A stretch of DNA of 64,000 bases from Nectonema munidae (taxonomy: Eukaryota > Nematomorpha > Nectonematoida > Nectonematidae), in the NCBI GenBank assembly GCA_030549495.1, contig JAUIRK010000147.1, positions 62,001-126,000 on the forward strand, in the 5' to 3' direction. The first letter of the stretch is position 1; the number at the start of each line of letters is the position of its first letter. Below the pieces are notes generated by a model. That model saw only the letters and a program-made list of their open reading frames with translations, ran no database searches and was not told the DNA's origin. Position numbers and translations under genes: made by a program. Below, piece after piece: positions 45,201 to 57,200 of the stretch.

Positions 45201-48200
45201 TTCAAAGAAGAGGAAAAGTTGAATAGCCACTAAATCCCTAAATTTAACACCCTTTGATTACTTTTATGAGGGTTTCTAAAAGACAAGGTTTAAAGCAGGA
45301 AACCTGAATTAATTACTCAAATGAGAGTATTAATTGATGAAGAATGTGTGCAAATACCAGACAAATGTTGATCGGAGTTTGTAGGTCGATTTCTTCACGA
45401 TAGTGAACAGAACGGCAAACAGTTCGGGCACTTAATGTGAACCAATCATTTTGCAATAAAATGATTAAAGGATCGAGACAAAATCAAAAAATCCAACGAG
45501 TTACAACGATTAAAAGAGGGTATACATTATTTTGGAATACCTACGCCTTGTATATATATATATATACGAGAGTCTTTAGGGGACCCCCAAATTTCTAAAA
45601 GGAATGGATTCGCCTGGTAATGCGGGAAGAAATAATTCGGAGCAACAACAATGTGGGCAACTTTCCTAGTTTTGTAAACCGTGTGGTATTGTTTACAAAA
45701 TAAGAATAGCCATAATGATTATATATAACTATAAACATATGGTTGTGTCTTTTTCAAAGGCATTGTTATTACATTGTTTATCATTATTCTTCATGCTTTT
45801 AATAGCATATTCATAAAGAGTTTTTTTATAAGAAATGTGCAAAGCAAAAAAAAATTAAAAAAAAGCCAAAAAAAGCAGAAAGACTGTGAAGAGTGAGAGT
45901 TTTTTTTACATATGATTGTATAAATCAGTTGATCAAGGAGAAAAACAATTATATTTTTTTGCTTTAAATTGACGATTTCAAAAATGGTGCGACACAAACT
46001 TTTCAAAATTGTAAGTTGAATTACTTGGATCCTCATTTGAAATGTTTAACTTTTTCAATTTATTATCAAATATAGAATTGATCTGAAAAATGATTGCAAC
46101 AAAACTAATGAACTAGACAAAAAAATTTGCTACATTTTGGAATTTTTAATTTTGCGATTTCTCTTAGTGGTTTGTTTGTGCTATTCAAATATGCAGAATA
46201 TGTCATCGATTAAAGTCAAATTATGTGCGTAAAATTTCAAGTTGGTGCCCATATTAATTATTTTATAAATTACACATATTAAAAATCAGTTCTTTAAATG
46301 TATGTTATGATAATTCTTTTATTTTTAATCATTTATCTTGTTTTTTATTGTTATTGATTTCATCAAAAAACTTTGTAATGACCAACGTACCATGTGATAC
46401 GCATAATTTTAAGAAAAATAAAAATTATTTTATCTTTTTTAATTTTTATTAATTAATCCAAGATGATAGTTGCGTAAAGTTGTGTAAAAAGTTGTTTTTT
46501 TACCATAAAACCTATTTTTTGTTATAAATGGTTAAGACATCAATCTAAATTAATAATAAAAAAAATAGATACGCATGAAGAGCAAGATGAAAAAAATAAA
46601 ACATTTAAATCTGGTTGAAAGATGCAATATGAAAAAATACTCAATAATACGATCTCTCCGACTCCCTAATTCATTTAAAAAGGAAATAAATGTTTTTTGT
46701 CAAGCAACTCTCTATTCCTAAAGATGGACTCTTTTTGTTCTGAGCTGCTTTTCTGCTAAATTTATTTCATTTGAGCATGATTTATGAATCCAATCGATTC
46801 TTTGTCCCCTTTTCAATAAAAATACCTTTTAGAATTAAAAAGTCTAAAATTGAACATCTCAAAGTCGCAACGAATCAAAATCTCACAAAGCTTAGCAAGA
46901 TCTAACACGGAACCAAGCTTACAACTTATACATTAATATTTTGAAAACTTACTTGATCTGGCTGAACAGTCAAGTTCTCAAAACAGTTGTACACTTTTCT
47001 ACTTGTAAAGTTTCTACAAAAATTTTCATAAATTTCTTGCCATGCTTTGCAATTATGGTAACGAAAGCATTCAAGCGTTAAAATTAGAGTGGGTAAAAGC
47101 AAGAGAAAATTTTGTTTAGGAAAAAGGAACTTAATTGAACGCCATAGTAGACGATTTATACTAAAAACTTAAAAAAATACTTTTAATAAGTAACTAAAAT
47201 CGGTAAAATAATATTGTTTTTAGAAAAGAAAGAAGAGATACTTAAAATGACTGAAAAGATTTAAAAATCAAATAACAGAGAGCGATGCCAAGCGCTCAAC
47301 AATTTAATATGCGTGATCGTGTCACATTTTAAAGGATAGAGCACATTCATCTCTTTACAATAATTCCTACCAACATTAAGTATTTTACTTTTTGATAGGT
47401 AATGCTATCCCTGCAAACTGAAAACTTGCGGAAAAAGATTTGTAGGCGTGTAGCACGCTGCCTGTTATGAATATTTTTGGCGAAATCATCGAATAAAAGA
47501 TTGTGAAAAGTACACTTGGGTAATGTAAATATTGTTCTACTTGTGAAGACTTTTCAGTTTCATTGTAGGTGGGAATGAAGAAGCGAACGTGGGTGTCATT
47601 TGAGCAAAAGAGATGATTGATATCTGGGTAGCCAATTGGAATGTCTTTCATGGAAGTCGGACCAACACACTTGGCATTATCCAACACCTTTTCCATCTTA
47701 AACTTTGAACTGTGAGAAAGACCTGCGAGCCAGTTTACAAGCCAAATCCTGAATTGACCCATCACGCAATCACACTGCCAAATGTTTCCTAATTAGCAAG
47801 AAAGAATAATTTTATTTTCTCCAAAAAGAAAAACTCTACATTCAATTCTCGATACGCTAAAATCGTGCGTAAAATAAAAGGTGAGTTAGTTTGAATTGAA
47901 GGATATCGCCGTTCTCACTCTTAGATATTTCGTTTTTTTCGATCTAAATAAATATTTTTTGAGTTACTAGAGAAGACATAGTATTGAATTAACATGATTC
48001 TTTTGACTTACAAAAGGAGAATAATATTTTTCTCTTCACATTTGTTTTAAAAAAAGTGATGCTAAGTTTATAAAGTTTTAATCCTATAAAAAGTAAGTTT
48101 AAATGGCTTAAATTCTATCAATGTTAGAAAAAAAAGTTTTTTTTATATATGTTTCAAAAATTCTGAATCCAACGGTGTTATGGTTTTTTTTGCAAAGTAT

Positions 48201-51200
48201 TTCGCCAATCACAATTGACATTAGTTGTCAAAACGTGAAATATATGCTAAAAACATGATCTAATCTAAAAGACATCTTAAAAAATATTTTCAGATATGCT
48301 GGTTTCATTGGTCTTACTTATTTTCCACAAAATATTTTGTAGATACGTTGAACATCAATCAAATTTTGCAAACCTGTCAAAATGTGGTGTATATAAAAAA
48401 AATTTCTGAAGTAGAATACATTTGAAATACCATTTTAAATACGCTGAATTCATTGGTGTTGCTTATTTTTTTACAAAATAATTTGGTATATATAAAAAAT
48501 TAGAGATGTATCGGATGTGAAATTTTTTGTATCCGCGAATGCGAATATCAAATTGGACATCCTAGCGGATGCGAATATCATAATTGGTATTCTAAGCAAA
48601 CACAAGTCAATGCATACGCATTATCATAAAAATTTTGGATAAAGTAAAAATTCAAAAAAACTTTGCGGTATATAGAAAAAAGGAAAATGTTTGAAAATTG
48701 CGGATGCGGATGTTGAAACTTAAATGATTCGCGAATGCGGATATCAGATGCATCTCTAATATAAATGTGTTTAAATATTTTATATGACTGATAGTTTTTA
48801 TGTCTATGAGATATATTTTGTCGGCACAGTTCTCAATCATCAATTGAAAGTGACAACAGTGAAATTTATTTTTGACTCTTTATGTGAAGAAGATGCATCT
48901 AGTGATTCAGTTTCTTTAGAAAAGTACAATATTTTTCAGTATTTTTCCAGAGATGGATATACTTTTAACAACAACAACAACAAAATTGATTCTAAGATGG
49001 TTGCACACTTTTAGAGGCTTTGAGTAGTCTTTTGTGTGTGCCCATACTGGATAACATATGTTGTTAGGATTTCATCAAGTCATTTGACATAGCAGTAATT
49101 ACTGATATTTTAGCATTAATTTTTTTTGTAACATCATGTTTATTTGTGCGGTGTATGTAAATTAATTTCTTTCTTTCTTGTGAGAGAAGAAGTCTTATTC
49201 ACAACATATCTCTTTAAGAAAGACTAATAAATTCTATCGAAGATGCTTAGTTTAGATGAAGACAATTATGAAATGTTAAACCAACAAACTTTAAATCGTT
49301 TGAGTCTGTGTCAAAAACAATGTCAGAAGAAAGAGATGAAAGCTTGCAAGATGCTAAGTTTAACATGGTCGACAACAAAGTCTTCGAATATAGGAAGACA
49401 AAATAGCGAATATAAGAAGAGGTGATGTGGGGTTAAAAAAAGTGTTACATCATGTAATCACCTTGAATGTTATTGTTTGTATATTAGAGAAAATGTTACA
49501 AGTGAAGTAATTAAAAGAATAAATATTTATATAGAAGAAAAAAATAGAGACTTTTTGAATGATTCCAAATATACGCTTATAAGATTAACAAATGTTAATG
49601 AAATGAACTCTATTATGATAATAATGAATTACTCATCCTCGCGCTTTACTAAGATAAAACTTTTTTTAAGAGTTTCCTTTTTGTAGCCAGACTTTGGATG
49701 TCCTTTGTTTGCGTGAACAATGAGCTTGAAAAGGTTTTATTTTTTAAACTCTGATAGATTTGCTGATTTTCGCAACATATTTAAAATTTTCAACGCAAAT
49801 TGCTTAAAATGGATTGAATCCTCAGCTTTTTTGACTTTAGACGAAACTTTGGACCCTTTTCAATCTCTAGTTTATTCTAGAAAACCTGAAGAAGGATATG
49901 GGCCTCATTAAATTCCTTCAACTGTTTATTCAGTGAAGCAAATAACCAGGAATTTAAAAGGAAATCTGACATTGGATAGATTCTATATACCCTTGATTAT
50001 GTGACTATTTAAAGAAAAGATAACTTGTGTTGGAACAATAATAATAAACAAAAGAGGTATATTCCAAATGAATGAAATCAAAAGGTTGACGACATCCAAA
50101 GATAAAACTGTATATTTGGAAAACCTATATAAAGCTAATGGAATAACAAAGTGCAAGTTCTTAACCTTACATTCCTATTCTTTTAAGTGAAAACAGTTAT
50201 AATTGCTTCATTCTTTCTTCATTATAAAAAAAGAAGCTTCCTGCAACGAAACGACTGGATACAGCACAGTACTAGAAAGAGTCGAAAATGGACGTCAAAA
50301 GCACGTAGTTACATTTTAGACACTTCTAGAATGAATGCACGCACACGGTGTCTCGTCTAAAAAGAAAACCAGATGCTCGAAAAATAGATTCACCTATGTT
50401 TGGCTTAGAACTTGTCAAAATATTAGCGATTCCTAATACATAAAAAAATCCTTATGTGGCTGGTCTTCTAGCTTGAAAGAAAGGATTTCTTCTTTTATCG
50501 GGAAGCCATAAAGAAATGTTTAGACCTCGAGAACATACAATTTTAGCAGTGATGGGAAACTTTGACGCTGGAAAGCGTGTTTGAGTAACATGTTTGGAAG
50601 AAATCATAAAAAATTGAAAGCATTTATATGAGTATATAAGTTGCCTTTATTGCTGTTTTGCAAAGTACCATACTATTGATGTAAATATGAAAGTTGGAAA
50701 GAACTTCTATAATAAATATTCGACTTCTTCGTTCCTAAATTGATGTTATATATATCGATTTTTTTATATTGTAAACTAGAATTTGACATATCTAATAGAT
50801 GTTATGTGAAGAAAGTAATAAATTTAGGATACCTGTGAATTATCAAAGATATATTTTTGCCTATTGTATACTTTGACAAATTAGATCAAATTCGATTGAT
50901 GTTTTGTCTAGGAATGTTCCGGATATCCGGTTACTAATATACCGTCTATGCTTAAGATTTACCCCCGTAAGATATTGCTAATAAACTAATTCTTAAAAAG
51001 AATAGCAGAAAAATATAGTTTCTATGTAGATCTCTATTTCTATATAACTAGAGCACGAGAAAGTCGATTTCTATAAAATTAATCTCTAACCTTTGAAAAA
51101 GTCGAAACAAAGATTTAGAACTTGATAAAATGGGAATCAAACAGAAATATAAATCAATTTTTTAAATTTAGATCAATAAAGTCAATTTCCAATAGTTTTT

Positions 51201-54200
51201 ATTGAAAAATATTCAAAATACCCTGACACTGATTGGAGCTTTGATACCTTAAATTCAAAAATTTATAAAGAAGAAAAAGTTTAAATGAATAGGTTAATAA
51301 AATATGCAAGAGTAGAACTTCACTCACAATACACATAATTATGAATAGTTGATAACTGTTTTATAATACTGAATGAGTATGAGAGTATACAGATTTGTAG
51401 AAAATGTTATAAAAGTAAGTACAAGACGAAAAAAGTGATACTTTTCATGAATATTTTCAAAAAATTATAAGTTTTGGAACGATCATTTTTGCTAAAGTCA
51501 TGTAAAACTTTTGGACAAAAAACTGCGTTTATTTTTTTATTTTTAAATAAAAAGCTTTGTAAGTATGTATTGTTTTTTTTGATTTCAAAAAACTGAATAA
51601 TTTTTATTCAAATTAATTATAATAGGTTTGTTTTCTCTTTAGAGCACTGTTATCATGGAAATACTTTAATGAATAAAAAATTATCTTTTTTTCAGAAATT
51701 AATATAAATGCCTAAAATAAAATATACCCAAAAATGAGAAAAGGGTGGTGCAGGATTCCTCTCTTAAAAAATGGATTATTGCTGTTCCTGCAGATAAGCC
51801 TTTTGTAAGTTTTGCAATACTGATGAAATCTGGAAAGAAGTTTTTCAATACAAAGATTCATCAGAAGAAAATCCTTTCAAAGAAATTGTCGAATGTACTC
51901 TTTTTGCACTGTCAATACCACATTCAAATGCTGAAATTTAGAGTTTTTAGTTTTGTGAATTACGTAAAATCGAAACTAAAAAATAAAATGAAATTGCCTC
52001 TCCTGAATGCGCTGTTAATGGTCAAGTTTAGTCTCATTCGATCAAAGACGTGTTGTTACTCATATGATATACCCACCAAAACCCTTAATAAAATCGGCAC
52101 ACTTCTTGGCTATAAAAATAACGATGAAGAACGCGTATGAACTCACTTCGAAAAAGATGAAATCGATCTTTTTTCATTGAATTTTGATGTTTAGGTTTTT
52201 TAGTTTAAATAAAGAAATGAAAAATAAAGTATCTTTTTTCTCATATTCGTAATGGATTGAGACTAAATATTTTAGATAATTTTTTCAGATATAAAATTTT
52301 TTTTATAGATATTTTTAGATGTTCTTATAGACAAATTTAGATATAAATTCTGAAAAATAGTTGGCAACCCTGCTAAGAACTCACGCTTTGTGCATAAGGT
52401 GCTTTTTTGCGTTGCGATATTTGTGTAATCGTCACATCATTGTGATTGAGAAAAGTGACAGAGAAAATGAAGTGCAGGAGAAGAGAGAGAAAGTACTTAT
52501 CTCACGCACAATGCATCAAAACTTACTTCAGAGATGTTCAGACTTTAGATTTCGGTAACGTGACTAGAGCTCATTTGTTTCCCATATGTTTTATCTTATA
52601 TGCCTGATGTGACTGAAAAAATGAGAAGCATAGAGGAAGTGAACATTTGACACATTTCTGTATTGACGCCTTTTGTAATTTCAATTTTAAAGTCGCATAG
52701 AATTCTTGTTTTTTAAAAATACTTCACACATGGTGTGCAAAGCATGCACCGAGACTATGCGTGGGTAGACCAACGGCAAGAGGAGTCTGAAGTTTGGATT
52801 CTCTGAAGAGAAGGACTTGGTGTACTATGCTGATATTGCGCAGCTTCTGCTCAAGCTTGGAGTGCTACAGTGCGAACCCAAAGATTGGAGACTGTTCATT
52901 GACAGCAGCAAGCGATCACTGAAATGTGTTCTGCTACACAACGGCAACCAGTTTGCCTCTGTACCCATCGCTCACTCAACTACACTGAAGGATAAGTATG
53001 TGCTGGAGAAAATTGGTTATGATCAGCATAAGTGGTTTATTTGTGTTGACCTGAAGATGGTAAACTTTTTGTTGGGACAACAGTCTGGCTTCACCAAGTA
53101 CCCATGTTTTCTGTGCATGTGGGATAGTAGGGACCGTACTCAACATTACACGAAGAAGGACTGGCCTGTGCGGGAGGAATTGGTGCCATGCAAAGAAAGG
53201 AACGTCATCAACGACCCTCTGGTGGACAGAGACAGAATACTCTTCCCACCGCTGCACATCAAGCTCGGCTTAATCAAGAAGTTCACCAAGGCTCTGGACA
53301 AAGATGGTGACTGCTTCACTTACTTGTGCCAGGTTTTTCCAGGATTGACCATATTGAAGTTGAAAGCTGGCATTTTTGATGGTCCTCAGATCCGTCAGCT
53401 CATCAGAGATCCAGAGTTCAAAAACTCAATGAACGAAGTGGAACTGGAAACGTGGAAGACATTTGTTTTGGTAGTGAAGAACTTTCTTGGCAACAATAAA
53501 GCCAGAAACTACGCAGAACTTGTCAACATGCTGACTGCTTTCAGAAACCTGGGCTGCAACATGAGCATCAAGATGCACTACCTATTTTCACATATGAAGT
53601 GGTTTCCTGAGAACCTGGGTTCAATGAGTGACGAGCAGGGGGAGAGATTCCATCAGGACATGAAGGAGATGGAGACCAGGTATCAGGGTCGCTGGGACGC
53701 AGTCATGATGGCTGACTACTGTTGGAATCTGAAGAGAGAACTCCCTGTCGCTGGACATTCCAGGAGTTCGAAGAAATGGAAGTTCAAGCCCTGAAGTTTG
53801 AACAGTGGTGACGCAACATGCAATTTACTTGTACTTACCTTTATCAATGCCCACCATTCAGATGACAGTAATCGATGTTTCTATCATGTAATCAATAAAT
53901 GTGGTTGGCAAAACATTTTTTTTCTTAAAAACATGTTTAGGATGATATGTGTTGACAAAAATCAGCTGATAATGCCACAAAAATGTAATTGATTTTGTCA
54001 CAAGATCTGATTTTTTCAAATCAACTTAGCACAAAAACCTGACCTGATGGAGAGAAACGGATGCCATTTCCTGATTCAGCAGTGCCAGAATACCCTAATT
54101 CACTTGTAGAAATCTAGACAACATTCAGAAAGTAAAAAATTGACCAGTGTTATTCCTCGTTTGGAAATAAGTATTATGTAAATGTTTTGGTTGGAGATTT

Positions 54201-57200
54201 AAGTTTACCAAAGAAAGCGTATTTAATTGATTCTGTTTGCTGTTCTACTTCAGTAAATAGTCAATAAATTTGTCAAATAGTTGATGACAAAATAAAGTAC
54301 TTAGAAATAGAAAGAAAAACTTTTGTGCTTCTCATTAGTGATGCAGATACCTACATGAAAAAGCTGGAAAAACATTAAAAATTTTGTATTCGTTTGTTTC
54401 GGCTTACCACCTAAACCCATTGTAACTAGATAGAATATATATTAAATATCCTGGTTAAAGTAAGCGTTTTGGCATGGAAGTCAAAAGAATTGTTTTGGAC
54501 TTCTCTGATGCTGGACTTATTATTGATAGAGCAAAAAATCCTTGTTGTTTCTTCTCTACTGTCGATTTGAAAGAAATTTTGAAGTACGGACCTTACCTGG
54601 ATTTGGTTGAAAAATGCAGATGAAAGTTATTATTGTGTTCAGAAAGCATATGAAGATTTATCACAACTGAACGTACCAAATGATGTGTGTGATTTAAATA
54701 TATACATTCAGAAAAGATTAGAATATGACGACGTAGAGAAAATTATGAAGAGAACGAAGTCTGAAGAACGATCCTTTCCTATACGGCCATAATAAGTAAA
54801 AATCGCAAATTTAATGACGAGAATGTTTGTAAATGCGACTTATTGAATTATAATGATCATATCAGCTGATCTTCGTAAAATAAAGTTTTTATTTTGTTAG
54901 ATAAATGTTTTATAAAGTCTTTTTTTTTGTTCAATTTTTTTGTTTTTTAAGTTAATAAAGGCAATATTATAAGGTCAATTTTTCAACATTTTAGGTCAAC
55001 CTTTTTCGCGCTCTACTGATAAGCAATAAAACTAACCAATTAATAGAACAAAGAACAACTAACCATAAAACTAATTTTTAAAATTGATATATTATTCAAC
55101 TTTTTTACAAAATTCATTAACAAATTTATAAATTATTTAATTAACTTAACACTAACCAAGTTACAACTAATCACTAACTAAATGATTTATAAAGTTACTT
55201 ATTCGTTAAGTTATTTGACTTATGGCAGGCTATGTAGCGGAGGCCACCAGTTTGAAATCAATGGCTCCAGAGCGGGAGCTTGAGCTACAGCTTAAATATA
55301 CTGTAAATCAAGTAATTTTCGCGATATTTTTATTTTCGCTAAATTCGCGAGAAGTTTATGATTCGCGAAAATAAAAGGCTTTTCTACTCTCTTAATGAGA
55401 AGATTAGTGTGTCATTTGTAATAAATTGATGTATAGTTGTCATTGAAATGAATATAAAAACTTTTTACTCTAAAAGTCTTAAAAAATTTACTTTTCAAAA
55501 TTCCTTTTTCAAAATTTACTTTTTTAAGACTTTTTACTCCAAAAGTCTCTGTAAAGGATCATAATACTAGAGATAAGTTGAATTTGTGCACAAACGCAGG
55601 AAGTAGAACAATTGCATGTCGTGTTTAGTAACAGAAAAAATATTTTAGTACATAATGTAAAATTCGCGAAAATTTCTTAATTTACATACTATTGCTCTAT
55701 TTTAAGCCAGCCTCCCTAGCTGTCTTTCACAGGCTGCTCGGTTAGTGATGATGATCGAATAGAAGAGAACTTACGATTTTGAATATAAAAATATATTATG
55801 TTGGAAGAAAAATATATTTTTTTAATTTTAAAATAAATTTCATGGATTATCAATTTAATAAAAATATATTATGAAAAAAAAGGTAAAGAGAAACCCTTTA
55901 TTTTAAATGGGGGGGGGGGGGGTGATTTACAAATGACAAAAAAACTAATCAAATAGATTACAAACGAATTGACTAAGTTAATAACAAACGTTACTATGTA
56001 ACTATATATTATCTAAATAACTGTGGAGGAAAATTTTGAAGTGAAAAAGAAAGCGACCATTGTGTAGTTTAACCGAAACAAAATATTGAAAATTTGGCTA
56101 TTGGACTTTCTTTTAATCTACATTTTGATTGTTGATGTTTTCTCTATAGTCATTAGATCAAAGACCCAATGGATAAGCGAATCAAAGTAACTAACAAGAG
56201 TAAATAAAAGGTATAGTGGAATTGAGTGCATGAATTATTATCAAAGTTCTAATGAAATAAATGCTACTTTTTTGTACCAAGTTTTTAGACTTTCTATCGG
56301 TATCTGTTTGTTTGTGGATGCAGCAAGATACTATTGGAAAACTTAATTATCATTATACAATGCCAACATAAATCTTATTGTTAATTAGTTTAGAGATGAG
56401 GGGTTTAAAGACAAAAATGAAAAATACCTTCTAGCCCGATGTATTCAAGCCTGTCTTGACTGCCTTCAAGCGATTTAACGGTGATATTTTGAATTTTGTT
56501 GTGGGATAAGTCCAATATTTTGATGTTTTCAAATTTTCCAAACTCCTGCGGGTAATCGATCAAGAGATTCATTTTCAGGTCCAACTTGCTCAGTGTAGAC
56601 TTGGCAGCATCAAAGGAGTTGCCTGCGATCTTGCGAATTCTATTTCGACTGAGATCCAAAATTTCCAATTGCTTAAGACTTGTGCCCGCGTCCCATAGTA
56701 TCGTCATTATCAGGTTGCTAGAGAGGAATAAACGCTTCAAGTGAACGAGATATGCAATAGATGTTGATGGAAAATAGGAAAGACGATTGTGCTCCAAATT
56801 CAGCTCTTCCAGACTATTCTCCAAGCTTTCGAAAGCCTTTTCTTCGATTTTGATCAATCCAATCATGTCGAGGGTCAAATTTTTGAGTTGCATCCCAGTG
56901 AAAGAATGGTCAACTAAAGTGTTTATGTCGTTAAATCCGAGATCCAACTCTTCCAGAGATTTCAAAGACTTTACAGCTTTAGGAACTAATATCAGATTAT
57001 TTCTTTGAAGATTTAAAACTTTTAGAGTGTTTTCAAGACCAAGGAACGCTTCATCAACAATACCCTTTATGTTGCAAGAAGAGAGGTCAATTTTTTTTAG
57101 ATTTGGGAAAGAGGAGAAGCTCTTGGCCTCGATATTCTCTATCTTGCTCGACTCTACCTTAATCTCCTCCAATTTGTTGTAGATTTTAAAGGAAGAAAAA

